Shown: positions 32,881-42,945 of the stretch, in pieces
Layout: each line of letters starts with the position of its first letter
Numbering within the stretch: position 1 is the first letter of the stretch
Source of the DNA: Rariloculus sp965263005
Lineage (GTDB): Bacteria; Pseudomonadota; Gammaproteobacteria; Steroidobacterales; Rariloculaceae
Length of the DNA stretch: 64,000 nt
Assembly: GCF_965263005.1 (NCBI RefSeq)
Contig: NZ_OZ253579.1
Coordinates: forward strand, 1,426,001 to 1,490,000
Direction: 5' to 3'
Notes under the pieces: model-generated
Databases searched by the model: none
Told to the model about the DNA's origin: nothing
What the model saw: the letters and a program-made list of their open reading frames with translations, nothing else
Program-made: the position numbers and the translations under genes

Positions 32881-35800
32881 ATGAATCTCGGTGGAAAGCG
32901 TGCGGCGTGGCTCGGTGCGGGCCTGTCGTGGGCCATGATCGCCGGGCATCCCGCCGGAGCCGACGATACGGAACTTTTCCTTGGGGCAGGCACGGCCGCA
33001 GATGCCGGACAACCGAACATCCTGTTCGTGCTCGACGACTCGGCAAGCATGGACGGCACCATGCCGGCGCGCGAAGCTTACGACGCCGCGACGACTTATT
33101 CCGGGACGTGCTCGACGAGCCGCGTCTATTGGAAATCCGCCGATCGAACAAACGAGCTGCCCGATTGCGCCGCGAACCGGTACTTCGATCGAAGCGCGCT
33201 CAGGTGCGGACAGGCCGAGATCGCGTTCCGGGGAGCGGGCATCTACCGCGGCCGAGTGGCGCAGTTCGACGATGACGTGGACATCGCGTGGGAGGCCATC
33301 CGCCAGAACGAGAAGGCCCGCCCGATCGAATGCCAGGCCGATAACAGATCGGCCAATCCTCCGGGGCACGGCGACGGCCTGGATTCGGCCGCGGTCCATG
33401 CGCGCAACGGCGATGCCGCGAACCCATGGAGCGGCATCCCTGCTGACGAGATCGCCTGGGCCGATCAATCGGACTATGGGCTCTACAGCGGCAACTATCT
33501 GAATTGGTGGCACAACGGCCCAAGGACGACTGCCAGGCGCATCGACATCATGAAGCGGGTCGCAACGCAGTTGCTCGACGCGATCGACGGCGTCAACGTC
33601 GGCTTGATGCACTTCAACGGCGAGCACGGCGGGCGGGTGGCTCACGCGATGGAGGACATCGCAACGGCACGCTTGTCGATCAAGGCGTCGATCGACGCCT
33701 TGACGCCGAACGGTTTTACGCCGCTGTCGGAGGTTCTGTACGAGGCGGGGCTCTATTTGATGGGGCGCACGGTCGACCAGGGCGGCGCGAGCGTTCCGGC
33801 CGCGACGGATGCGGCGGGCACGACCTACGACTCGCCCCTGAGGCTGAGTTGCCAGAAGAACGTCGTGATCATGCTGACGGACGGTGAGCCGAGGCGGGAC
33901 GGCGATCGAGACTCGCAGATTCTCGCGCTGCGCGACGAAGCGGCGCAAGGCTTGAGCTCGCTTGTCGGCAGCGCATGCGACGCGGAGACTTACGATCCGA
34001 GCCTGAATCCTTCGGGCGGCGACTGCCTCGATGAGATGGCCGAGTTCCTGTTCGACGGCGACCTTTCGGCGCTGCCCGGTCAACAGAACGCGATAACGCA
34101 CACCGTGGGCTTCGGCATCGATCTCGAGGTGCTCAAGGACACGGCGGATCGGGGCGGCGGGGAATTCCGAACGGCGAACGATGCCGCGACGCTTGCGGCC
34201 GTGTTGACGGACTTTGTCGTCGATGTCGTCGATACGCAAACGACCTTCTCGCCGTTGGCGGCGTCGATCGACAGTTTCAATCGAACCCGCAACCTGAACG
34301 ATCTGTTCATCAACGTATTCAGGCCAGCGGCGACAACTCATTGGCCGGGTAATCTCAAGAAGTTCAGTTTGCGCGTTGAGGACAACGCCATCGTCGACGC
34401 CAACGGCCGCCCGGCCATCGATCCGGCCACGGGATTTTTCCGCCAGGGTTCGCGGAGTTTCTGGTCGGCGGCCGACGATCCCGAGGTGGAGCAGGGCGGC
34501 GCCGCACACCGCTTGCCCGCTCCGGCAGTACGCAATATCTACACGCATCTGCGCGGGAATCCCGCCGACCTGACGCACGCAAGCAACGCCGTGAACCGGG
34601 CCAACGCCGCGATCGATGAGGCGGTGCTCGATAGCGGACAACCCGGCGGTCCGACGCGCGATCAGCTCATCGATTTCATTCGCGGCACGGGCGCAGGCGG
34701 TGGCGCCGCGCGCATCCAGATAGGCGACCCGCTTCATTCGGCGCCCGTCACGATGAGCTACGACGGCGCCGACCGCGACGCGGAACTCGTTTTCTCCGCG
34801 ACGAACGATGGCTTCCTGCACGCGATCAATGCGAACACGGGCGTCGAGCAGTGGGTCTTCATTCCCGAGGAGTTCCTGGACGATCAGGTCGATCTCCATG
34901 ACAATCGCGCGACGGCCGTAAAGCACTACGGCATCGATGGCTCCTTGCGCCTGCAGATACTGGCGGATGACGACGGTGTCGTGGATCCTGCGAGCGAGAA
35001 GGTCTATCTCTTCTTTGGCCTGCGTCGCGGCGGGACCGCCTATTACGCCCTCGATGTCAGCGATCGGCATGCTCCGAAGCTGCTCTGGCGCCGCGGCTCA
35101 GCGGAGCTTCCCGGCAACGGCCAGAGCTGGGCGGCACCCGTGCCGGCACGCATCGACATGAGCTCCGGCGCACAGAGCGCGAACAAGCTCGTCGTGGTCC
35201 TGGGCGGCGGTTACGACACGACCCAGGACGGCTACGCCAACGCCGTGGACTCGACGGGCAACGCCATCTACATCGTTGACTCCGAGGACGGCGACGTGCT
35301 CTGGCATGGAACCCGGGCGGGCGGCGACAAGTCGTTCCCGGCCATGGAGTCGTCGTTCCCGGCCGACGTCAAGGTTGTCGATCTCGGCGCGGACGGGTTT
35401 GCCGACAGGATGTACGCGGCCGATACGGGCGGTCAGGTCTGGCGCTTCGACATCCACAACGGGCGCTCGCCGGCCAATCTTGTCAGCGGCGGTGTCATCG
35501 CGCGGCTCGGCGCTGCACCGCTGCCGGCCGCGCCAGACATCCTGGCTGACGGGCCGGACAATCGGCGTTTCTACTACTCGCCGGACGTCGCGCTTGTGAG
35601 CTACCGCGGCGACCGCTTCATGCATATCGGCATCGGGTCCGGTTATCGCTCGCACCCACTCAGCACGGTCAACCACGATCGGTTCTACGCCTTGCGCGAC
35701 CACGCCGCGTTCCGCGAACTCACCGACGGCGACTACGCCGCGATCACGCCGATCGTCGACTCCGATCTCGTAGACGTGACGGATAACGTTGAAGCTGCCG

Positions 35801-36243
35801 TGCCGCCGGGCAGCCCGGGTTGGCGTCTGGAGCTCAGGGACCCGGCGTGGATCGGCGAGAAGGTCCAGGCCGAAGCCCGGACATTTGCCAACCGGGTCTT
35901 CTTCACGACCTTCATACCAGGTTCGGCCGACCGTGCACTCAGTCCCTGCACGCCGCCCCCGGCAACGAACCGCCTGTACATCGTGGACCTGATCGACGGT
36001 TCGCCGGTGACGAATCTAAGCGGCGATGCGGCGCCCGCCGAGGCGGAGGACCGCTACGTCGAGATGCCGGGCACGATCATGAGCGAGGTCGTGTTCATCT
36101 TCCCGTCGCCCGACGACCCGGACGCCTGCGTGGGGGGCGAGTGCGCTCCGGCGCCCGTGGCTTGCGTCGGCCTGTTCTGCGTGCCCACGAACTTCGCCAA
36201 CAACCCCGTGCGGACGTTCTGGATCCAGGAAGGCATCGACTGA
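32881..36243 (+). CDS. pilY1: Type IV pilus tip/biogenesis protein PilY1
   Basis: This 1,120-residue exported protein has a signal peptide (residues 1-27). A von Willebrand A-like region opens with NILFVLDDSASMDG near residue 44 (MIDAS DxSxS), and VVIMLTDGEPRRDGD near 330. The C-terminal half is a beta-propeller of the PilY1 type (IQIGDPLHSAPVTM, VFSATNDGFLHAINA near residue 640, YFALDVSD-like blades). A Ca-binding type acidic loop near DGDYAAI is plausible but not proven. PilY1 sits at the pilus tip, promotes extension and mediates adhesion or surface sensing. It starts at ATG 32881 with a GGAGGG site. The C-terminus has a Cys-rich CVGGECAP-CVGLFC pattern. Confidence 0.9.
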   Translation: MNLGGKRAAWLGAGLSWAMIAGHPAGADDTELFLGAGTAADAGQPNILFVLDDSASMDGTMPAREAYDAATTYSGTCSTSRVYWKSADRTNELPDCAANRYFDRSALRCGQAEIAFRGAGIYRGRVAQFDDDVDIAWEAIRQNEKARPIECQADNRSANPPGHGDGLDSAAVHARNGDAANPWSGIPADEIAWADQSDYGLYSGNYLNWWHNGPRTTARRIDIMKRVATQLLDAIDGVNVGLMHFNGEHGGRVAHAMEDIATARLSIKASIDALTPNGFTPLSEVLYEAGLYLMGRTVDQGGASVPAATDAAGTTYDSPLRLSCQKNVVIMLTDGEPRRDGDRDSQILALRDEAAQGLSSLVGSACDAETYDPSLNPSGGDCLDEMAEFLFDGDLSALPGQQNAITHTVGFGIDLEVLKDTADRGGGEFRTANDAATLAAVLTDFVVDVVDTQTTFSPLAASIDSFNRTRNLNDLFINVFRPAATTHWPGNLKKFSLRVEDNAIVDANGRPAIDPATGFFRQGSRSFWSAADDPEVEQGGAAHRLPAPAVRNIYTHLRGNPADLTHASNAVNRANAAIDEAVLDSGQPGGPTRDQLIDFIRGTGAGGGAARIQIGDPLHSAPVTMSYDGADRDAELVFSATNDGFLHAINANTGVEQWVFIPEEFLDDQVDLHDNRATAVKHYGIDGSLRLQILADDDGVVDPASEKVYLFFGLRRGGTAYYALDVSDRHAPKLLWRRGSAELPGNGQSWAAPVPARIDMSSGAQSANKLVVVLGGGYDTTQDGYANAVDSTGNAIYIVDSEDGDVLWHGTRAGGDKSFPAMESSFPADVKVVDLGADGFADRMYAADTGGQVWRFDIHNGRSPANLVSGGVIARLGAAPLPAAPDILADGPDNRRFYYSPDVALVSYRGDRFMHIGIGSGYRSHPLSTVNHDRFYALRDHAAFRELTDGDYAAITPIVDSDLVDVTDNVEAAVPPGSPGWRLELRDPAWIGEKVQAEARTFANRVFFTTFIPGSADRALSPCTPPPATNRLYIVDLIDGSPVTNLSGDAAPAEAEDRYVEMPGTIMSEVVFIFPSPDDPDACVGGECAPAPVACVGLFCVPTNFANNPVRTFWIQEGID

Positions 36244-36310
36244 ACGCCGCGGCCTTGTGCGCTGCGCAAACATCCGGACCGACCGCACAATGACGCACGG
36301 AAGAACGGTG

Positions 36311-36778
36311 ATGGTCCTTTTACAGAAGAGCCGCGGCGTACCGCGACGCCGCGCCGCGGGCGTTACGCTCATTGAGCTCATCGTCGTCGTCGGCATCGTC
36401 GCGCTACTCGCGACCGTGGCGGTGCCGAGCTACCGCCAGTACACGATGCGTGCGCACCGAACCGAAGCCAAGGCGGCGCTACTGCGGTTGGCGGCCAACC
36501 AGGAACGGTTCTACCTGCAGAACAACCGCTACTCGCTCGATCCCGACGTCCTCGGATTCGTCGGCGGCCTGAGCGAGCAGGGCGTCTACACGCTTGCGAT
36601 CGACACAGCCGCGGGCGTCACCCAGGATTGGATTGCCGCCGCCACGCCGACCCCGGGCGGCGGGAGCAACGGCACCGACCAGACGGCCGACACCGAGTGC
36701 ACTTCGTTCACGCTGACTTCGGCGGGCGTTCGGACCGCGACCCCGTTACCGAACGGTGTGAACGGCCGATGCTGGTAG
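36311..36778 (+). CDS. pilE: Type IV pilin-like minor pilin PilE
   Basis: This 155-residue protein has a long basic leader and G-VTLIELIVVVGIVALLATVAVPSYRQY, then RTEAKAALLRLAANQERFY, typical of PilE-type minor pilins at the end of pilY1 operons. Two Cys (near DTECTSF and GRCW at the very end) can make the D-loop disulfide. ATG 36311 has a GGAAGA site; 36290 is an alternative start. It is the last gene of the operon and converges on lspA, with hairpins between. Confidence 0.88.
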   Translation: MVLLQKSRGVPRRRAAGVTLIELIVVVGIVALLATVAVPSYRQYTMRAHRTEAKAALLRLAANQERFYLQNNRYSLDPDVLGFVGGLSEQGVYTLAIDTAAGVTQDWIAAATPTPGGGSNGTDQTADTECTSFTLTSAGVRTATPLPNGVNGRCW

Positions 36779-36815
36779 TCTGCGCAAACTGCGCAAGCAT
36801 GTTCCCGGTAGTAAT

Positions 36816-36879
36816 GTTCCTTTGGGAACGGTCCCGTCGCGAACACGTGTTCGGAGATTCCCGCTCTTCCCGAAGGGAA
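36816..36879. terminator. Two hairpins between convergent pilE and lspA
   Basis: GTTCC-TTTG-GGAAC (36816-36829) and TTCCC-GAA-GGGAA (36867-36879) are followed by near-identical CGGTCCCG words. Short stems without long T runs make them modest terminators, but they are the only structure between these convergent genes. Confidence 0.45.
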
Positions 36880-36899
36880 CCGGTCCCGTTGACGCGCAA

Positions 36900-37418
36900 T
36901 CAGCGGCGGCTCCGGCGGTAATCGAGCAGACTGTCGAGCAGCAGGAGCCCAACGCCGATCGTAATCGCCGAATCGGCCGCGTTGAAAGCCGGGTAGTACC
37001 ATTCCTGATAGTGGACGCGGATGAAGTCCACGACGTGGCCCCACAGAATCCTGTCGATCACGTTGCCGATTGCGCCTGCGAGTACGAGGGCGAGACCCGC
37101 CGCCAGGAGCCCCCGGCCCTTCGCCGGCAATTGTCTGAGCCAGACCACGATGCCGGCGCCGACGGCGAGGCCGATAACGATGAACATCCAGCGCTGCCAG
37201 CCTCCAGCGTCGCTGAGAAAACTGAATGCCGCGCCCTCGTTGTGCAGGCGCATGAGATCGAGCACAGGCAGCAGCACGAGACTCTCGAACTCGTCGAAGC
37301 GCTCCATGATCAGGGTCTTGGTGTACTGATCGACCGCGATGACGCCGAGCGACAGCCAGAGCCAGCGCCACGCGCCCACGCTGAAACTGAATCGGCGCTC
37401 CCCGGGCCGCGTTGTCAC
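36900..37418 (-). CDS. lspA: Lipoprotein signal peptidase (signal peptidase II)
   Basis: This 172-residue inner-membrane protein has four helices. The two catalytic Asp residues sit in GNVIDRILWG near residue 116 and YPAFNAADSAITIG near 138, plus the LHNEGAAFSFLS motif near 60. It cleaves prolipoproteins after lipid attachment. The GTG at 37418 overlaps the ileS stop as GTGA, so it is translationally coupled to ileS; the frame is open further upstream but inside ileS. The ileS-lspA order is classical. The fkpB and ispH genes that often follow in this class are not downstream. Confidence 0.93.
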   Translation of the reverse strand: MTTRPGERRFSFSVGAWRWLWLSLGVIAVDQYTKTLIMERFDEFESLVLLPVLDLMRLHNEGAAFSFLSDAGGWQRWMFIVIGLAVGAGIVVWLRQLPAKGRGLLAAGLALVLAGAIGNVIDRILWGHVVDFIRVHYQEWYYPAFNAADSAITIGVGLLLLDSLLDYRRSRR

Positions 37419-40234
37419 GCGAATTCCCGCATCTCGCCGGGTCCGTCGACGTTCGCGACGCAGCGTCCGCACAATTGCGGGTGTGCCGCGTCGCTGCCCA
37501 CGTCGCCGCGCCGGTGCCAGCAGCGCACGCACTTGCCGGCTTCGGAAGGCGTGACCGTGAGCCAGTATTGCCCGCCCGCCGTTTCCGCGGCCGCCACGGC
37601 ATCCTCAGGACGCTTGCCGTGTGCCTCGACCGCGGCATCGGAAGTGATGAACACGAACTTGAGTTCGTCGCCCAGGGACGCCAGGGCGCTGAAGAGATCG
37701 CCGCTGCAATAGATACGAATTTCGGCATCGAGCGGCGCGCCGATCTTGCCGCCGACCCGCAGTTGCTCGAGCTCCCTCGAAACGGCTTGGCGCACGTCGA
37801 GTATCGCCGGCCAATCGATCCGCGTTTCGCCATCCGGCCGCGGCAACTCGTACCACGTCTCGAAAAACACCGAATCGCCGCGCTTGCCCGGCAATGCGCG
37901 CCAGATCTCGTCCGCGGTGAAACTCAATATCGGCGCGACCCAGCGCACCATCGCCTCGGCAATGTGATACATCGCGGTCTGGGCCGAGCGCCGCGCGCGG
38001 CTGTCGGCACGCGTCGTGTAGAGCCGGTCCTTGATGACGTCGAGATAGAACCCGCCCATATCGTTGACACAGAAGTTGTGCACCTTGTGATAGATATGGT
38101 GGAACTCGAACCTTTCGTACGCCGCAACGACTTCTTCGTGCAGCTCGCGCGCCCTGCTGAGCACCCAGCGGTCAAGCTCGACCATTTCGGCCGTCGGTAC
38201 ATCGTGCGCGCCGGGCTCGAATCCGTGCAGGTTGCCGAGCAGGAATCGCTGCGTGTTGCGCATTCGCCGGTAAGCGTCCGAAACACGTTTCAGAATCTCG
38301 CCGGACACGCTCATTTCGGCCCGGTAGTCGGTTGCGGCGACCCAGAGCCTGAGCACGTCCGCGCCGAGCGTCTTGCAGATCTTCTGCGGCACCACAACGT
38401 TGCCGAGCGACTTCGACATCTTGCGGCCGCGCTCGTCGACGGCAAAGCCGTGAGTGAGCACGCTCTTGTAGGGAGGACTGTCGTTGAGCGCCACCGACGT
38501 CAGCAGACTCGACTGAAACCAGCCGCGGTGCTGATCGGAGCCTTCGAGGTAGAGATCGGTGGGAACGGTCACCTCTTCGGATAGCGCACCGACGGCGTGA
38601 TGGCTCAAACCCGAATCGAGCCACACGTCCATGACATCGTTGACCTTGTCGTAGTCGCGGCCTTCGGCGCCGATCAGCTCTTCGGGGTCGAGATCGAACC
38701 ACGCTTCGATGCCGGCTGTTTCCACCTCGTCTGCCACGCGCATGATGAGTTCCGGCATGTTCGGATGCAGCTCGCCGCTGGTCTTGTGGATGAGCAGCGT
38801 CAACGGCACGCCCCAGGCCCGCTGGCGCGAGATACACCAGTCGGGCCGGTTCTCCACCATGCCCCGGATACGCTCGCGGCCCCAGCGCGGGACCCATTCG
38901 ACGTCGTCGATGTGCTTGAGCGTCCTCGCGCGCAGCGTTTCCCTGTCGAGGCCGATGAACCACTGCGGCGTGGCCCTGAATATCACAGGGGTCTTGTGTC
39001 GCCAGCAATGTGGATAGCTGTGCACCAGCGATTCCTGCCTGATCAGCGTACCGCGTTCGGCGAGCAGCTCGAGGATGCGTGTGTTTGCGGCATCGATGTG
39101 GAGCCGTTCGAGCAATTGAGTACCCGGGACGTAGCGGCCTTCCCCATCGACGGGGCTCTCTACGGGCAGGTCGTACTCGACACCTAGACTGAAATCGTCA
39201 TGTCCGTGCCCCGGCGCCGTATGGACCGCACCGGTGCCGGCATCGGTGGTCACGTGATCGCCGAGGACGACCGGCACGTTGCGCTCATAGAACGGGTGAC
39301 GGAGCTCAAGCCCTTCGAGCCGGCTGCCCGGACACGTCCCGAGCACGGTCCATTCGCTCGCCTCGTATCGGGACGACACGTCCTCGAGCATTCCGGTCGC
39401 GACGAGCAGGTATTCCGGGCCTGCCCCAACAATGGCCCGCACGAGGCTGTAGTCGAGCCCGGCGTTGAGCGCGACGGCCTGATTGCCCGGCAGAGTCCAT
39501 GGCGTCGTCGTCCAGATCGGTATCGACAGGCTCGCGCCGTCGTCGAGATCGAGATCGATCCGCTCGGCGAACGCGGCCCGGTCCGCTGCCCGGAAACGGA
39601 CATCGATCGTTGGGGAACGCTTGTCCTCGTATTCGACCTCGGCCTCGGCCAGCGCCGAGCGGCAATCCATGCACCAGTGCACGGGCTTGTAACCGCGGTA
39701 AACGAGACCGCTCCGAACGAGCCGGGCGAATGCGCGCAGTTGCTCGGCCTCGTAACGGGAGTCCATCGTGACGTATGGCCGGTCCCAATCCCCGAACACG
39801 CCAAGCCGCTTGAAGTCCTCGCGCTGCCTTTCGATCTGGGCGCTTGCATAGTCGCGGCACGCCGCGCGGAACGCGCGCGCATCGAGCCGATCCCCGGCCC
39901 GGCCGTGCTTGCGCTCGACCTCGCGCTCGACGGGCAGACCGTGACAGTCCCAGCCGGGGATGTATGGCGAGTCGAAGCCCGATAGCGACCTCGATTTCAC
40001 GATGATGTCCTTCATCACCTTGTTGACCGCGTGGCCGATATGGATGTCGCCGTTGGCGTAAGGCGGTCCGTCGTGAAGGACGTAGCTCGGGCGGCCGGCG
40101 AACTCGGACCGAATCCGGCCGTAGAGGTCCTGCTCCTGCCATCGGTGCAGCGCTTCGGGTTCCCGATTGGCGAGATTCGCGCGCATCGGAAATTCGGTCC
40201 GGGGTAGATTCAACGTGCCCTTGTAATCAGTCAT
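37415..40234 (-). CDS. ileS: Isoleucine-tRNA ligase
   Basis: This 939-residue class I synthetase charges tRNA-Ile and edits valine. The HIGH motif is at residues 65-68 (NGDIHIGHAV), the editing domain includes TWTLPGNQA-like TTPWTLPGNQAV near 238, and KMSKS is in GRKMSKSLGNVV near 605. The C-terminal zinc finger CVRCWHRRGDVG then CGRC is complete. It starts at ATG 40234 and overlaps lspA by four bases; ribF lies 80 bases upstream. Confidence 0.97.
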   Translation of the reverse strand: MTDYKGTLNLPRTEFPMRANLANREPEALHRWQEQDLYGRIRSEFAGRPSYVLHDGPPYANGDIHIGHAVNKVMKDIIVKSRSLSGFDSPYIPGWDCHGLPVEREVERKHGRAGDRLDARAFRAACRDYASAQIERQREDFKRLGVFGDWDRPYVTMDSRYEAEQLRAFARLVRSGLVYRGYKPVHWCMDCRSALAEAEVEYEDKRSPTIDVRFRAADRAAFAERIDLDLDDGASLSIPIWTTTPWTLPGNQAVALNAGLDYSLVRAIVGAGPEYLLVATGMLEDVSSRYEASEWTVLGTCPGSRLEGLELRHPFYERNVPVVLGDHVTTDAGTGAVHTAPGHGHDDFSLGVEYDLPVESPVDGEGRYVPGTQLLERLHIDAANTRILELLAERGTLIRQESLVHSYPHCWRHKTPVIFRATPQWFIGLDRETLRARTLKHIDDVEWVPRWGRERIRGMVENRPDWCISRQRAWGVPLTLLIHKTSGELHPNMPELIMRVADEVETAGIEAWFDLDPEELIGAEGRDYDKVNDVMDVWLDSGLSHHAVGALSEEVTVPTDLYLEGSDQHRGWFQSSLLTSVALNDSPPYKSVLTHGFAVDERGRKMSKSLGNVVVPQKICKTLGADVLRLWVAATDYRAEMSVSGEILKRVSDAYRRMRNTQRFLLGNLHGFEPGAHDVPTAEMVELDRWVLSRARELHEEVVAAYERFEFHHIYHKVHNFCVNDMGGFYLDVIKDRLYTTRADSRARRSAQTAMYHIAEAMVRWVAPILSFTADEIWRALPGKRGDSVFFETWYELPRPDGETRIDWPAILDVRQAVSRELEQLRVGGKIGAPLDAEIRIYCSGDLFSALASLGDELKFVFITSDAAVEAHGKRPEDAVAAAETAGGQYWLTVTPSEAGKCVRCWHRRGDVGSDAAHPQLCGRCVANVDGPGEMREFA

Positions 40235-40314
40235 GGCCGTGGCTTGGCTCGCCGAGGTCGGCGGAAAGACCCGGCCCGGCTGGGCCGTCGAGTCGGCGCG
40301 AGAGTGTAAGCCAT

Positions 40315-41244
40315 TCAGCTTGCCAGCGCAGCCCGCGCGTCACGCACGTCTAGCCGCATCTGCCGCGTCATTGCGTCCATATCCTCGAACGTGCGCTCCT
40401 CGCGAAGCCGCTTGACGAAATTGACGGTGATGTACCGGCCATAGATTTTGCGGTCGAAGTCGAAGATGAAGACCTCGAGCAGTGTCTTGCCGCCGCCGAC
40501 CATGGGCCGATTGCCGACACTCGCGACGCCGTCGAGCGGCTCGTCCGCGATACCGTCGACGCGCACCGCGAAAATCCCGTCGACCGGTGCGAGCCGGCGT
40601 TTGAGATTCACGTTGGCCGTCGGGAACCCGAGCTTCCTGCCGAGGCCGATCCCGGGTACGACCCGGCCCGACATCGAGTAATCGCGGCCGAGCATGCTCT
40701 TGGCCGTGCCGAGATCGCCCCGCTTGAGCGCGTCGCGGATCGCCGTGCTGCTGATCCGCTGATCCCGCCAGCACACCGGTTCCACGGTCGTGACGCCGAA
40801 ACCGAACTTGCGGCCCGCGCGGTGCAGGTCCTCGTGCGTCCCCGTCCTTCCGAAGCCGAATCGGAAGTCGTGGCCGACGACGACGTGCGCCACGTTCAAT
40901 CCGTCGACAAGGAGCGCCTTGATGAACTGGTCCGGTGTCAGGTTCCGAATCATGCCGAAGTGCGGGCAGAAAAATTCGTCTATGGCGGCCGCGGCAAGCA
41001 GGTCGAAGCGTTCCCGAAAGCAAGTGAGCCGCGCCGGAGGGTTGCTCGGGGCAAAAAACTCGGTCGGCATCGGCTCGAACGAGCACACGACCGAAGGCCA
41101 GTCCCGAGCGGCGGCCGCGGCCGTCGTCCTGGCAAGGATTTCGCCATGACCGGCATGCAGCCCATCGAACACGCCGATCGTCGCGACGCGGCGGACAGGT
41201 CCGCGGCCGATCCTGAGCGCGGGAAAGTTTCGATAGAGTCGCAT
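40315..41244 (-). CDS. ribF: Bifunctional riboflavin kinase/FAD synthetase
   Basis: This 309-residue protein makes FMN and FAD from riboflavin. The N-terminal adenylyltransferase part has IGVFDGLHAGHGEIL near residue 24 (GxxDGxHxGH) and HVVVGHDFRFGFGRTG near 120. The C-terminal kinase part has VPGIGLGRKLGFPTANV near 195 and VASVGNRPMVGG near 240. It sits between murJ and ileS in the usual order, 10 bases from murJ's stop. Confidence 0.95.
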   Translation of the reverse strand: MRLYRNFPALRIGRGPVRRVATIGVFDGLHAGHGEILARTTAAAAARDWPSVVCSFEPMPTEFFAPSNPPARLTCFRERFDLLAAAAIDEFFCPHFGMIRNLTPDQFIKALLVDGLNVAHVVVGHDFRFGFGRTGTHEDLHRAGRKFGFGVTTVEPVCWRDQRISSTAIRDALKRGDLGTAKSMLGRDYSMSGRVVPGIGLGRKLGFPTANVNLKRRLAPVDGIFAVRVDGIADEPLDGVASVGNRPMVGGGKTLLEVFIFDFDRKIYGRYITVNFVKRLREERTFEDMDAMTRQMRLDVRDARAALAS

Positions 41245-41254
41245 GCGCAGAGCC

Positions 41255-42859
41255 TCAGCCCTGTCGAATCAGCGTCGGCCCGCGAAATTGCGGCGGCCGC
41301 AGACCGAACAGATAGCAGCCGGCGAAGTAGACAATGACGGCGCCGATCACACAGCCCGCGAGCGCGCCGGTCCGCGTCCATGCACCGAGCGCGTACCAGT
41401 CGCCGATGCTGGCGAGTACCCACATCACGAACAACGTCATGACGATGCACGCGCCGGTCACGGGGAGAAACAGCGCCGTCCAGCCTGCCGTCGGCCGGTA
41501 GACGCCGTTCCTGCGCAGCCCCGACAACAGGCGCGCCGCGTTGTAGAGGCCCGAAATGCTCGTTGCGGCCGCGAGTCCCGCGTGCGCCGGGGCCCATTGG
41601 GTTGTGAGCAACACGAGCACGAATACGATGTTGAGCGCTGTATTCAAGACCAGCGCCTGGATCGCGATGCGAACCGGCGTACGGGTGTCCTGGCGGGAGA
41701 AGTATCCCGGTGCGAGTACCTTGACGAGAATGAATCCGATGAGACCCGGCCCGAACGCCAGCAGGCTGGCAGTAGCCATGACGGTGTCCCGGTCGGTGAA
41801 CTCGCCGCCGTAGAAAATCGTCGTTATCAACGGTTGGGCGAGGAGCATCAAGCCGACGGCCGCGGGTACGCCGATCAGCAGCACGAGCCGGAGCGCCCAG
41901 TCGATCGTGGCGCTGAAAGCCTCCGTCGACTGGCGCGCATGCTGCTCCGACAGGCTCGGCAGGATCGCGGTGGCGAGCGCGATTCCGAAAACGCCGAGCG
42001 GAAACCCGACAAGGCGGTCGGAGTAGTAAAGCCAACTGTAGCTGCCGGCTACGAGGAACGACGCGATCATCATGTCGATGAGCAGGTTGAGCTGAGCGAC
42101 CGAGGACCCGAACAGGATCGGCACCATGAGTTTCTGGATACGCTTGACGCCCGGGTGGGCGAATCCGAGCCTGGGTCTCGGCAATAGCTTCACCTTCCAC
42201 AGGAAAGGGACCTGGAAAGCGAGCTGCACGGCTCCTGCGACAAAAACACCGAAGGCAAGCGCGAGTGCGGGCCGTTCGAGCAGCGGGGCGACCGCCGTCG
42301 CAAAAACGATCAGGACCAGATTCAAAAGGACGGGCGTAAAAGCCGGTATGGCAAAGCGGCGATAGGTGTTCAGCACAGCGCCCGCGAGCGCCGTCAGCGA
42401 GATGAACAGAATATAGGGAAAGGTGAACCGCAGCATGTCGGTCGCGAGCACGGCGCGTCCGTCCTCGCTGAACCCGGGTCCCGGGGCGAATATCAGGATC
42501 AGCAGCGGCGCCGCGACGACGCCGATCGCCGTAATGACCACCAGAACGAGTGCGAGGCTGCCGGCCGTGCGGTCGATGAGCTCCTTCGCCTCGGCGCGCG
42601 AGCGCGTGGCCCGGTACTCGGAAATGACGGGCACGAACGCTTGTGCAAATGCACCTTCCGAAAAGAATCGCCGCAGCATGTTCGGGATTTTGAAGGCGAC
42701 GAAGAAGGCGTCGGTCTCGATACCGGCTCCGAACCCGCGCGAAATGACCATGTCGCGCGCCAGGCCCGACACGCGGGACAGAAAGGTCATGCCGCCGACG
42801 ATCGTTGTCGAATGCAGAAGGCTATCGCGGAGTGCCGCCGGTTGTTGCGTGGAGGTCAT
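41255..42859 (-). CDS. murJ: Lipid II flippase MurJ
   Basis: This 534-residue integral membrane protein has about 14 helices and moves lipid II across the inner membrane for peptidoglycan synthesis. The start TFLSRVSGLARDMVISRGFGAG and the loop FFVAFKIPNMLRRFFSEGAF near residue 54 are diagnostic. ATG 42859 is right; the upstream frame lacks a site. It is divergent from rpsT and shares an 86-base promoter region with it. Confidence 0.95.
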   Translation of the reverse strand: MTSTQQPAALRDSLLHSTTIVGGMTFLSRVSGLARDMVISRGFGAGIETDAFFVAFKIPNMLRRFFSEGAFAQAFVPVISEYRATRSRAEAKELIDRTAGSLALVLVVITAIGVVAAPLLILIFAPGPGFSEDGRAVLATDMLRFTFPYILFISLTALAGAVLNTYRRFAIPAFTPVLLNLVLIVFATAVAPLLERPALALAFGVFVAGAVQLAFQVPFLWKVKLLPRPRLGFAHPGVKRIQKLMVPILFGSSVAQLNLLIDMMIASFLVAGSYSWLYYSDRLVGFPLGVFGIALATAILPSLSEQHARQSTEAFSATIDWALRLVLLIGVPAAVGLMLLAQPLITTIFYGGEFTDRDTVMATASLLAFGPGLIGFILVKVLAPGYFSRQDTRTPVRIAIQALVLNTALNIVFVLVLLTTQWAPAHAGLAAATSISGLYNAARLLSGLRRNGVYRPTAGWTALFLPVTGACIVMTLFVMWVLASIGDWYALGAWTRTGALAGCVIGAVIVYFAGCYLFGLRPPQFRGPTLIRQG

Positions 42860-42945
42860 CGACCATGAGTTTGACTTGCCATTCGGCGCTCGGAATAATA
42901 GCGCCCTTTCCGGGGCCATAGCCCGGAACCGGCACGGGAAACACG

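Noticed and set aside
32689..35070. 793-codon minus-strand open frame opposite pilY1
   Set aside because: It is the antisense shadow of pilY1, Arg/Val-rich, without any domain or ribosome site.
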